Part shown: positions 9,349 through 18,900 of the stretch, piece after piece
Layout of the letters: every line of letters starts with the position of its first letter
Numbering within the stretch: the stretch's first letter is position 1
Assembly (NCBI GenBank): GCA_036925085.1
Contig: JAUPFP010000051.1
Location: forward strand, 620,001 to 684,000
DNA: 64,000 bases
Reading direction: 5' to 3'
DNA from: Brachycybe producta
Lineage: Eukaryota; Arthropoda; Diplopoda; Playtdesmida; Andrognathidae
Translations under genes and position numbers: made by a program
Notes under the pieces: generated by a model
What the model was told of the DNA's origin: nothing
The model's input: only the letters and a program-made list of their open reading frames with translations
The model's database searches: none

Positions 9349-11416
9349 TTATGAGGTGTTGATGAGTGGTTTATTGTTGCTGTTGTGAGGAGTTGGGCTC
9401 TTCTTGTGAGGAGTTAGGTTCTTCTCCCCCTCCAACCCTTGAATGGCTGTCCTCAGTTGTTTTGGCTTGATATGAACTATGTTCACCGTATCTCGAATCA
9501 GTCTCCCAAACATGTCTTTGTGTTCCAGCTCGAGTACTGTGTCACTGATGATTCTGGTTATGATGTAACCATCTCGGTATGTGTTGTGTAGTTTCTTGGT
9601 TTTATCAGGCATGATGCTATGGTCTTGGACGAGTAGTGGATTTCCATATTTGTATGGGTGTGGTGTCTTTCATCTACCGTCGTAATATTTTTGTGGCAAA
9701 TGAGCCTCATGTAGATTGGCTTTTGCGATCTCGACCTTTTCCATGGCAACCACAGAAGATTCTGCAGGATTTGGATCCATAACCTTGGGTAGAAGAGGGG
9801 CCCAGTCGTCGATTCGTAGCCGGGCTTCTCTTCCAAACATCAGTTGGTATGGCAAGAACTTTGTTGAGGTGTGTTTTGCGGTATTATATGCTAAGACAGC
9901 GGCCTGGAGATGAAAATGCCAGTCATGCTGTTATTTTTCAGGTGTTAAAAGTCTTGACGCTCTGCATTATGGTTTTATTAGTTCTTTCTGCAAAACCGTC
10001 TCCTTGCAGAAAGTATGCTGTTGTGGTGGCTTGCTGAGTTCCCAGCTCGTCACACAGCACTTGTGTCTTTAGCCGTGAAAGGTGTTCCTCACTGCCAAAA
10101 TTATGTGCTTGACACCACCCAGTGATTTTGGTAGGGGACCAATATAATCGATCCCCCAACATTCTCCTTGGTCACCGATTTGCATTTCATGCAGGAGCCC
10201 TGGCAATGTGGATTGTGGCATCTTGCATTTCTGGCACACTTTGCATGTGCACACGTACTCGATGGTATCTTGCTTCCATGTTGGCCAAAATAATCAGTGG
10301 CACACCTTGTCTAATTTCTTATCCTGTCCCTCAGGACTGTCACAAAGGGTACCAGTTGTTTGGGTACCACAGTCACAAGCTTCGGCATGGCACTGCCGTA
10401 GTAGACCAGGCTGCACAATACTTCATCCACAATTACATAAATGTGATGAAGTTCAGAGCTTGGATTATTGCGAAATTCATTCTTGATTTGTGTCACATTC
10501 GGGTGTTTTTCTTGTTCTACCGACCAATCCCAATGCAATGTCACTGCATAGATCACGCTGTCATTGAGGTTGTCTGGGGCAGTTTGCAGGTTCCAGTGAG
10601 ATGCAGTCTGCATCCACGTGAGTGATGCCAGCCTTATAGGCTACTATATAGTCATATTCCTGGAGCAGTAGCTGCCATCGGCCCAGGCATCCCTGACGTT
10701 GTTGTGAAGACTTTAGGTAACAATGCATGATTGTTGGTGATGATACCGAAGGCTTTGTTGAAAAGGTATGGCCTGAACTTGACGATGCCACAGAGACGAT
10801 GCCACTGTGCCTGCAGAGCCTTGGTTGTTGACTTCTGGTACAATATGGCCCCAATGCCATAGACAGATGCATCAGTATGCATTCTGATTTCGGCATCTGG
10901 TTTATAGATAGCCAGAATCGGTGCGATGGTGAGTCTAGTCTTCAGCAGTGTGAATGCAGCCTCTGTCGATCGTCCATGCAAAGGATGACCTTTTTGTCAT
11001 ATCTGTGAGTGGTTTAGCGATGTGGGCAAAGTTGATGAAGCGCCGGTAGAAGCCGGCTATGCCCAGAAATTGCTTCACCTCAACATTAGTAGGAGCCGCT
11101 AATTCGGAGATGGCCATCACCTTTTGCTTGTCTGGACGTACTCCCTTCTCTGAGATTGATGTGCCCTAAGTAGAGCACTTCCTCAAAACCGAAGAAACTC
11201 TTTTTGGGGTGAAGCTTCAACCCCGCCTTTCTCTGGAGTCTCAGGACGCAGTCCAGATTATGAGGAATTGTTCAAATGTCATGCCGAAGACAATGATGTC
11301 ATCTAGATACACTAGATAGGTCTCCCACTTGTGGCCGGCCAAGAGGATGTCTAAGGCACGCTGCATAGTAGCAGGATTGTTATGCAGACCAAAGGGCATT
11401 TGATTCAATTCGAATA
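9349..11416 (-). pseudogene. pol: Ty3/gypsy pol: RT, RNase H, integrase (decayed)
   Basis: Minus-strand pol in the order expected of Ty3/gypsy, broken into at least eight frames. Visible are RT with FELNQMPFGLHN and the intact catalytic box YLVYLDDIIVFG (11241-11400); the RT connection (FLGIAGFYRRFI, about 11060); RNase H with HTDASVYGIGAIL (about 10870); the tether; integrase zinc region (CKVCQKCK, about 10240); integrase core (ECWGIDYIGPLPKS, about 10160); and the integrase C-terminal part (PYQLMFGREARL near 9850; a DTVNIVHIKPKQL tail near 9480). The 5' part of RT, protease and gag are missing, because the reading runs directly into LTR-C sequence at 11417. Frameshifts and stops make it non-functional. 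A zinc-finger His and some catalytic residues cannot be placed with certainty because of the breaks. Confidence 0.88.
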
Positions 11417-11630
11417 GTACAAAAGTTGAGCAAAAGAGTGGACCAAGAACAAAGAGGAGCATTGTCCTTTTATACCTTGGACCTGTTTACACCTACGAGG
11501 TGTAACCAGGTCCAAGTGACTATGGTTCTAAAAGGTATTAATCTGCCACTTAGAATTAGGACATTGACAGAGGGAGGGACAGAGATGAGCTAGGCTATTG
11601 TTTTTGTGGGATCATGAGTTAGTGGGTGTT
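11417..11630 (-). mobile_element. LTR-C fragment, minus
   Basis: The minus strand matches the 5' two thirds of LTR-C: AACACCCACTAACTCATG, ATCTCTGTCCCTCCC, AAGTGGCAGATTAATACC, then the TATA-box region TATAAAAG and CTCAACTTTTG. It abuts RT sequence on one side and, at 11631, a plus-strand copy of the LTR 3' end. Confidence 0.75.
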
Positions 11631-11938
11631 CAAAATATGAAAATACGTTGTCTTCTGTTCCTAAACTAACCCTTCTCTAGACAAGCCAGAGATGCCATAT
11701 TGCAAGAAAGCATACGGATCCCTTATGGAGCAGCACGTCTTAAAGAAAAAAAGATGAACTACAATGGCGACCAGAAGTGGATGGTAGCCATCCTTCTGAC
11801 AGATTACACCCCTACTCAGAAAAGCACCTACAATCCATCACCATCTGCCTCTTCAGGTAGCTCGAATCTCCTCCGGTTGGTTACCACACGATCGAGAGAC
11901 GAGAAGTTGCCAATGCTCACATTTATATCTGGAACTTA
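11631..11938 (+). pseudogene. gag: LTR-C 3' end, leader and gag N-terminus
   Basis: CAAAATATGAAAATACG begins the last part of LTR-C, then comes a leader shared with 53990-54093 (CTTCTCTAGACAAGC). The ATG at 11754 opens the conserved C-family gag N-terminus (MNYNGDQKWMVAILLTDYTP...), which runs to 11938. A premature stop after about 60 residues and loss of the rest show decay. The plus orientation directly next to a minus LTR-C piece makes a head-to-head arrangement. Confidence 0.7.
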
Positions 11939-12084
11939 GAATGGTATTTAAGAGACTTTCGGTATACATACACTCCTATTCAGTTGTGCCTTGTATGTGA
12001 ATGGGGCAATGTAATGTTCGTTATAGAGGCGCTGACATTGTTAAAATTATCATTGTTTGCAAAAAATGTTTTTAAAAATATTTC

Positions 12085-13000
12085 TAACAAGGAGAACTTG
12101 ACCTCTTGTTAGTGGGACACAAGTGGGAGATCTTTTTGGTGTACTTGGATAATATTATCATCTTTGAGAACACTTTCAAGCAGTTACTCAACAGGTTATC
12201 CACTGCCCTTGGACTGTGACGAGAGGCAGAGTTTAAACTCCAGCCGAACAAATGTTTCTTTGGGTTTGACATGGTCAAATATCTCGGTTACATGGTTAGT
12301 GCTGATAGAGTTGCTCCTGACCCGGAGCTCGTAAAATTGGTACAAGTGTTCGATGTTCCTAAACCGTAAATGGTGTCCAATGTTTTCTCGGACTGGCCGG
12401 TTATTAACATGGTTAGCAAGGACACTACACGAGCTGACTAAGAAGGATGTGTTTTTCAAGTGGTCAGAGCCATGTGGTCTAGCTTTCAAACAGGTAAAGG
12501 CATTTTAATTGAATCACATGTGCTCAACATCTACAATCCTTGTGGTGAGGTTATGATTTACACAGATTCTAGTGTGTACTGTCTATGTGTTGTAGTGTAC
12601 AGGAAGGTACCGGATGACAAGGTCCCCCATGTTCTGGCCTATGCTAGACGACTAGTGAAGAGAGTGGGGGCACAGTATTTTGTCACCAAGCAGGAGTGCT
12701 TGCATAGTGCTAAGAACTTGAAAGGCAGGTTTAGGCATTGGCAAATGCAGCTACAAGAGTGCAGGTATAAGATTCAGTATAAGAAGGGTAAACTTCATAA
12801 AAATGTGGACTGTTTTGAGTCGATATCCAGTAAGTGAATTTGTGGGTCCTTCTTTACCTGAACATGTCGAGGCTGATTGGCTGCGAACTGAGTGGCAATC
12901 GACCATTTAGGTTGCAAAGCTCAAGTGTAAACCTTCCATTGTAGCTGACAGAGGGGCTTACCTTTGGGCGGTCTCAAACCCTGAAAAGATTATCAGCCGG
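12085..13000 (+). pseudogene. pol: gypsy RT-RNase H fragment
   Basis: Plus-strand pol piece with the late RT palm (VGHKWE..LVYLDNIIIF, about 12110-12170, second catalytic Asp changed to Asn), the connection (PNKCFFGFDMVKYLGYMVS, about 12243-12302) and RNase H (VMIYTDSSVYCL about 12552-12587; KQECLHSAKNLKGRFRHW and YKIQYKKGKLHKNVDC further on). Stops near 12220, 12368 and 12440 interrupt it. The 396-base block at 12460-12837 is still open. The first half of RT is absent. It continues beyond 13000 only as isolated tether words. Confidence 0.85.
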
Positions 13001-13059
13001 AAGCTCTGCTCTGGCATTATTTGATTTTTTTGTTCTTTGTGTTTGTCAAGGTGGCACTT

Positions 13060-13445
13060 CGGCCTTCTTGGAAACTAATAGCTTTATTGTGTAAAGTTTA
13101 TTTATATTGCTGGCCAAGGCAGGCCAGCAGTTGTATCTTTTATTGCAATTCATTCAGTAAGTTGAATAAATTATCATTTATTCATTTATCTCTTGTTGTT
13201 ACTTGGGTCTATGCTTGGGGGTTTCTGGTTGTGAGCATGTTCGTTCATCCATGCTACCCAACACCCCAGGGTGGTTTGGACCAGTCCCTTGCGCTTGCGA
13301 GGGGCACCGGTATTCCATTGTATTTATCTTGTTATTCATGGCAGATCTCTACATGGGACTTCATAACAAATCATTTTGTTGCCAAGAGTAATCACTGCCA
13401 GACATCCTGTGTTTTCCGCATTGGTATATGCTTACAAAGCCTTGT
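13060..13445 (+). mobile_element. probable LTR remnant (A-like group)
   Basis: It has the plan of an A-type LTR 3' half: a hairpin GCTGGCC / GGCCAGC (near 13112-13131), AATAAATTATC at the position of the poly(A) signal, a GGGCACCGG segment, and an end GATTGTTACGA close to the usual GTTACA. Sequence similarity to other LTRs is low and the 5' half is missing, so this is tentative. Confidence 0.4.
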
Positions 13446-13525
13446 GGCAAGTTGTGGATTGTTACGAAGGTGAGAGATGAGCTCCTCACCAACCCCAACT
13501 CGAACTTGAGGTTCAAGTTTGTGGT
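13446..13525 (+). pseudogene. pol: gypsy pol tether piece, left of family A insertion
   Basis: Reads VTKVRDELLTNPNSNLRF in one frame, which matches the RNase H to integrase tether of the family D pol (IMKIREELRTQPESPLHM near 30200). Its continuation lies beyond the 1.9-kb family A insertion, at 15457. Confidence 0.65.
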
Positions 13526-13859
13526 TGTGGCAACCTGGTCTGCTCAAATTTTAATTTTGATGGAGCAGACGAATTTCCCTATGGTGGTCTGCCTGACAGC
13601 TACAGTAGGCTGTTGGGACGGACGCCATTTTGGTGCCAGCAGACCTCTCACCATGAAGTCTATGGGTGAGAGGTCAGAAGTGACCTCTGTCCCCTCCAGG
13701 TGGAGTTGCCTGGAGGTTTCCTGTGGCCTAGTCAACCACAGGATCTGGGCAGTTGGTTGTGGGCTGAGCTGAAGACTAGACCTGTGGGTGGAGGTCCGGT
13801 TGACCTCCACTGGCCAGTACATCTTTAACTCCATTGTGCCTTTGGCCTGTTGGCCTTTG

Positions 13860-14591
13860 ACCCCCAGTGGGGGTACACCCTTCTCTGCGGTCCATGGTGG
13901 CGGGGTATTTGACACCCTAGGACCTAAAACGTCAACTTCCCCTAGGCCTGAGGCCGAGGGACGGCATATTGGCGCATTGCCCCCATATTCAGATGCAGAG
14001 GTGTATCTGAATAACCGGCTTGGTCTCTGGCAGGACCAGCCGGGAATGGAGGGTTGCCAATACGACGGCTACTACCGTCTGGATGAGCCACTTCCAGAGC
14101 CGTGGGTAGCAAGGCTACCGCCGTACAACATGCGCCATGTGGTGGCGTTTGGTTGTGGAGGTTTTCCGGTGGTGATGGTCGTAAACCCGGTCCAGCAAAC
14201 GTTTGCTATTTTGGATGTGGTGGGGCTAGATGCCGGGATAGTTTGTCTAGCCCGGCGTGCAGCCCCATTCATCCAACGTTTGCTGGGATGCGACTTAGGA
14301 GGTATGGCTGGACAGTTCATTACTGAGCCTCTACCAGGATGCGAGACCGAGCCCGCGATTGCCCTGGTAGACCTCCTAACAAGTCGGATGCTTCACACGC
14401 GTCCGCAACTCCAGGATATTCCTTTCGAGGAATTCCGAGCCCTGGAGGAAAGCCATCTTAGGGGGACGGTCTTCGATACTGGTTTTGGGTGGCGTAACAC
14501 CCAGATGTGCTTATGGTGGGCACGTCGGTGGGCTGCGGAGTGGATGGGCTCCACTTTCGCGACACCGCCAGAGAAGCCGTCCGGAACCTAA
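13860..14591 (+). CDS. family A ORF3 (unknown domain), C-terminal part intact
   Basis: Open frame of which about 244 codons are element-specific. The formal ATG at 13788 lies in the truncated LTR, so the natural N-terminus is missing. The stop is at 14589-14591, 77 bases before the LTR. Order of segments: Gly-rich GGTPFSAVHGGGVFDTLGP; a helix/strand block SDAEVYLNNRLGLW; a DEPLPEPW turn; a beta-rich core HVVAFGCGGFPVVMVVNP..TFAILDVVG; a helix ARRAAPFIQRLLG; then an acidic/amphipathic C-terminus with a conserved-looking WW.RRW.AEWM segment. No signal peptide or membrane span is present, so it is not an obvious envelope protein. The reading has no stop despite the large deletion, and it matches 1794-1346, both of which support coding. 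Function unknown. Confidence 0.7.
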   Translation, partial: TPSGGTPFSAVHGGGVFDTLGPKTSTSPRPEAEGRHIGALPPYSDAEVYLNNRLGLWQDQPGMEGCQYDGYYRLDEPLPEPWVARLPPYNMRHVVAFGCGGFPVVMVVNPVQQTFAILDVVGLDAGIVCLARRAAPFIQRLLGCDLGGMAGQFITEPLPGCETEPAIALVDLLTSRMLHTRPQLQDIPFEEFRALEESHLRGTVFDTGFGWRNTQMCLWWARRWAAEWMGSTFATPPEKPSGT

Positions 14592-14639
14592 GAAGGTCAG
14601 ATTCGGGGAGCAATCCTGGCTGGCTTGACTGACCTGTTC

Positions 14640-14668
14640 CCGAGACGGAACAGGGAAGTTGAGATTAT
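14640..14668 (+). other. polypurine-type tract before 3' LTR
   Basis: CGAGACGGAACAGGGAAG followed by TTGAGA lies directly before the LTR start TGTGGCAACC. A purine-rich stretch here is the usual primer site for plus-strand DNA synthesis. It is present again, inverted, at 63790-63820. Confidence 0.55.
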
Positions 14669-15019
14669 TGTGGCAACCTGGTCTGCTCAAATTTTAATTT
14701 TGATGGAGCAGACGAATTTCCCTATGGTGGTCTGCCTGACAGCTACAGTAGGCTGTTGGGACGGACGCCATTTTGGTGCCAGCAGACCTCTCACCATGAA
14801 GTCTATGGGTGAGAGGTCAGAAGTGACCTCTGTCCCCTCCAGGTGGAGTTGCCTGGAGGTTTCCTGTGGCCTAGTCAACCACAGGATCTGGGCAGTTGGT
14901 TGTGGGCTGAGCTGAAGACTAGACCTGTGGGTGGAGGTCCGGTTGACCTCCACTGGCCAGTACATCTTTAACTCCATTGTGCCTTTGGCCTGTTGGCCTT
15001 TGTTTTATATGTATAGTGC

Positions 15020-15044
15020 CTGGCTGGTTGAATTAACCAGCCAG
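15020..15044 (+). promoter_or_regulatory. LTR stem-loop 1, CTGGCTGGTT / AACCAGCCAG
   Basis: 10-bp perfect stem with a 5-base loop, about 15 bases after the TATA-like element, so probably at or near the RNA 5' end. The loop-closing pair is T-A here, G-C at 7056/7062, C-G at 8649/8656 and A-T at 63420/63427. Confidence 0.8.
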
Positions 15045-15228
15045 AAGTGTATATAATATCGTATTCATCTTCATCGTAACTGTCAATTAAACACTTATCT
15101 TAATTTCTTCACTTACTTTGTGTCCGTGTCACTTTCTTGGGGAGTTACCGCGAGGGGGTGGGTTTACCGGTTGGGGAAATCACCACCGTCCTTTTACCGT
15201 CCTTTTTCGGCCGGAACTCGTGTCGGCT

Positions 15229-15254
15229 CGCGGTAGAACCGGTGTTCTACCGCG
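15229..15254 (+). promoter_or_regulatory. LTR stem-loop 2, CGCGGTAGAAC / GTTCTACCGCG
   Basis: 11-bp perfect stem with a 4-base loop CGGT. It is present in all A-LTRs in the window at the equivalent place, with a compensatory pair change in the copy at 6832-6853. Confidence 0.8.
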
Positions 15255-15456
15255 ATATTCTCGGCATGGCGGCGTGGTCTTTCGTCATGTCCGTCGTGGG
15301 TGGCTCCGTGGAGCCGACACATCCCAAGGGGAACACCGTGTGGGAGACGGCTACGGGTACGGTCCCGTCCCCGTGAGGAGCCAGTAGCGGTAAGTTTTAC
15401 GCCGATTTTGGGGTTTAATTTACCGGGGTATTGTAACGGTCCGGCGGGATGTTACA

Positions 15457-15913
15457 TGGTTGTCATCAGGTCCATCCATGATCGACTGAGAATTATGTTG
15501 GTAGTGCCGAGGTCATGGAGGGCCTTCTGCTTGTGGACGTTGCATTAGTCTCAAATCTGGTCACTTTGGGATGTACAAGACCTACCAAGAACGGTTGTGT
15601 TCTTGCTTCTACTGGTTAGGTATGAAGTGTCACAGCCAAATATGTTAATTCATGTTTGGTGTGTCAGAGAGCTCGACAGTTCACTCTTAGTCAGGGATTC
15701 TTACAGCCCATAGTGCCAGAGTAACCAGTTCATACCTGGGGAATGTTCTTCGTGGGGCCATTGCCTGCATTCGTGGTTTGACTATTTTACCCGGTATGGC
15801 GTGGCGAAGGTGGTACGAAAGGCCACATCATCTTGTGTTGTAAAGTTCATGAAGGATGAGATTCCGAAATGGGTATGGCAGTCAGGCAGCTGTTCGACCT
15901 AGTCTACGAGGTA
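15457..15913 (+). pseudogene. pol: gypsy integrase remnant, interrupted by the 23.5-kb element
   Basis: Continuation of the pol piece at 13446-13525. Integrase zinc-domain words such as GHFGMYKTYQE (about 15566) and core-like HTWGMFFVGPLPAFV (about 15733) are readable in changing frames with stops. The sequence ends at the target duplication GAATTTGGA (15914-15922) of the foldback element. The other side of the target is at 39453. Confidence 0.7.
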
Positions 15914-15965
15914 GAATTTGGAGGGTCATACTAAAAGGCAGGACGGGCAGAAAAGGCAGAAAAGG

Positions 15966-18900
15966 CAGAATTTCATTATTTCTGGGCAGGTAGCGATATT
16001 TTTGGGCAGGTAAGGGTAAACGAGGGTAGGTGGGGGTACTCCCTACTAATCTAGACCATTACCTGCCCGGAAAAAAAATTTCCGGAATTTTAAGAAATTT
16101 TTGAATTTTTTTGTATTGGGCAGAATGGGCAGAATTTCATTATTTCCGGGCAGGTAGCGATATTTTTGGGCAGGTAAGGGTAAACGAGGGTAGGTGGGGG
16201 TACTCCCTACTAATCTAGACCATTACCTGCCCGGAAAAAAAATTTCCGGAATTTTAAGAAATTTTTGAAATTTTTTATATAGGGCAGAATGGGCAGAATT
16301 TCATTATTTCCGGGCAGGTAGCGATATTTTTGGGCATGTAAGGGTAATCGAGGGTAGGTGGGGGTACTCCCTACTAATCTAGACCATTACCTGCCCGGAA
16401 AAAAAAAATTCCGGAATTTTAAGAAATTTTTGAATTTTTTTGTATTGGGCAGAATGGGCAGAATTTCATTATTTCCGGGCAGGTAGCGATATTTTTGGGC
16501 AGGTAAGGGTAATCGAGGGTAGGTGGGGGTACTGCCTACTAATCTAGACCATTACCTGCCCGGAAAAGAAATTTCCGAAATTTTAAAAAAAATTTGAAAT
16601 TTTTTGTAAAGGGCAGAATGGGCAGAATTTCATTATTTCCGGGCAGGTAGCGATATTTTTGGGCAGGTAAGGGTAAACGAGGGTAGGTGGGGGTACTCCC
16701 TACTAATCTAGACCATTACCTGCCCGGAAAAAAAATTTCCGGAATTTTAAGAAATTTTTGAAATTTTTTATATAGGGCAGAATGGGCAGAATTTCATTAT
16801 TTCCGGGCAGGTAGCGATATTTTTGGGCATGTAAGGGTAATCGAGGGTAGGTGGGGGTACTCCCTACTAATCTAGACCATTACCTGCCCGGAAAAAAAAA
16901 ATTCCGGAATTTTAAGAAATTTTTGAATTTTTTTGTATTGGGCAGAATGGGCAGAATTTCATTATTTCCGGGCAGGTAGCGATATTTTTGGGCAGGTAAG
17001 GGTAATCGAGGGTAGGTGGGGGTACTGCCTACTAATCTAGACCATTACCTGCCCGGAAAAGAAATTTCCGAAATTTTAAAAAAAATTTGAAATTTTTTGT
17101 AAAGGGCAGAATGGGCAGAATTTCATTATTTCCGGGCAGGTAGCGATATTTTTGGGCAGGTAAGGGTAAACGAGGGTAGGTGGGGGTACTCCCTACTAAT
17201 CTAGACCATTACCTGCCCGGAAAAAAAATTTCCGGAATTTTAAGAAATTTTTGAATTTTTTTATATAGGGCAGAATGGGCAGAATTTCATTATTTCCGGG
17301 CAGGTAGCGATATTTTTGGGCAGGTAAGGGTAAACGAGGGTAGGTGGGGGTACTCCCTACTAATCTAGACCATTACCTGCCCGGAAAAAAAATTTCCGGA
17401 ATTTTAAGAAATTTTTGAATTTTTTTATATAGGGCAGAATGGGCAGAATTTCATTATTTCCGGGCAGGTAGCGATATTTTTGGGCAGGTAAGGGTAAACG
17501 AGGGTAGGTGGGGGTACTCCCTACTAATCTAGACCATTACCTGCCCGGAAAAGAAATTTCCGAAATTTTAAAAAAAATTTGAAATTTTTTGTAAAGGGCA
17601 GAATGGGCAGAATTTCATTATTTCCGGGCAGGTAGCGATATTTTTGGGCAGGTAAGGGTAATCGAGGGTAGGTGGGGGTACTGCCTACTAATCTAGACCA
17701 TTACCTGCCCGGAAAAGAAATTTCCGAAATTTTAAAAAAAATTTGAAATTTTTTGTAAAGGGCAGAATGGGCAGAATTTCATTATTTCCGGGCAGGTAGC
17801 GATATTTTTGGGCAGGTAAGGGTAAACGAGGGTAGGTGGGGGTACTCCCTACTAATCTAGACCATTACCTGCCCGGAAAAAAAATTTCCGGAATTTTAAG
17901 AAATTTTTGAAATTTTTTATATAGGGCAGAATGGGCAGAATTTCATTATTTCCGGGCAGGTAGCGATATTTTTGGGCAGGTAAGGGTAATCGAGGGTAGG
18001 TGGGGGTACTGCCTACTAATCTAGACCATTACCTGCCCGGAAAAGAAATTTCCGAAATTTTAAAAAAAATTTGAAATTTTTTGTAAAGGGCAGAATGGGC
18101 AGAATTTCATTATTTCCGGGCAGGTAGCGATATTTTTGGGCATGTAAGGGTAATCGAGGGTAGGTGGGGGTACTCCCTACTAATCTAGACCATTACCTGC
18201 CCGGAAAAAAAAAATTCCGGAATTTTAAGAAATTTTTGAATTTTTTTGTATTGGGCAGAATGGGCAGAATTTCATTATTTCCGGGCAGGTAGCGATATTT
18301 TTGGGCAGGTAAGGGTAATCGAGGGTAGGTGGGGGTACTGCCTACTAATCTAGACCATTACCTGCCCGGAAAAGAAATTTCCGAAATTTTAAAAAAAATT
18401 TGAAATTTTTTGTAAAGGGCAGAATGGGCAGAATTTCATTATTTCCGGGCAGGTAGCGATATTTTTGGGCAGGTAAGGGTAAACGAGGGTAGGTGGGGGT
18501 ACTCCCTACTAATCTAGACCATTACCTGCCCGGAAAAAAAATTTCCGGAATTTTAAGAAATTTTTGAAATTTTTTATATAGGGCAGAATGGGCAGAATTT
18601 CATTATTTCCGGGCAGGTAGCGATATTTTTGGGCAGGTAAGGGTAATCGAGGGTAGGTGGGGGTACTGCCTACTAATCTAGACCATTACCTGCCCGGAAA
18701 AGAAATTTCCGAAATTTTAAAAAAAATTTGAAATTTTTTGTAAAGGGCAGAATGGGCAGAATTTCATTATTTCCGGGCAGGTAGCGATATTTTTGGGCAT
18801 GTAAGGGTAATCGAGGGTAGGTGGGGGTACTCCCTACTAATCTAGACCATTACCTGCCCGGAAAAAAAAAATTCCGGAATTTTAAGAAATTTTTGAATTT

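Larger units (their letters stand above)
13526..15456 (+). mobile_element. compact family A LTR element, TSD TGGT
   Basis: A 1931-base element flanked by TGGT (13522-13525 and 15457-15460). It comprises a 5' LTR cut at its position 334 (13526-13859), an internal segment with ORF3 (13860-14668) and a complete 3' LTR (14669-15456). The two LTRs look identical over the shared 334 bases, so insertion is recent. All of gag and the 5' leader are gone in a single deletion that joins mid-LTR to ORF3. It inserted in an older gypsy pol. Confidence 0.93.
14669..15456 (+). repeat. 3' LTR, family A (full length, 788 bp)
   Basis: Best complete copy of the A-LTR, TGTGGCAACC to GATGTTACA. Inside: a TA-rich element TTTTATATG (15002-15010) that could act as a TATA box, stem-loop 1 (15020-15044), AATTAAA (15086-15092) as a likely poly(A) signal, and stem-loop 2 (15229-15254). 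The open frames inside (for example 15118-15387) are not conserved as proteins and should be ignored. Confidence 0.92.

Noticed and set aside
13021-13473. 150-codon frame as a membrane protein gene
   Set aside because: It crosses a pol remnant and an LTR-like region; its hydrophobic look comes from T-rich DNA.
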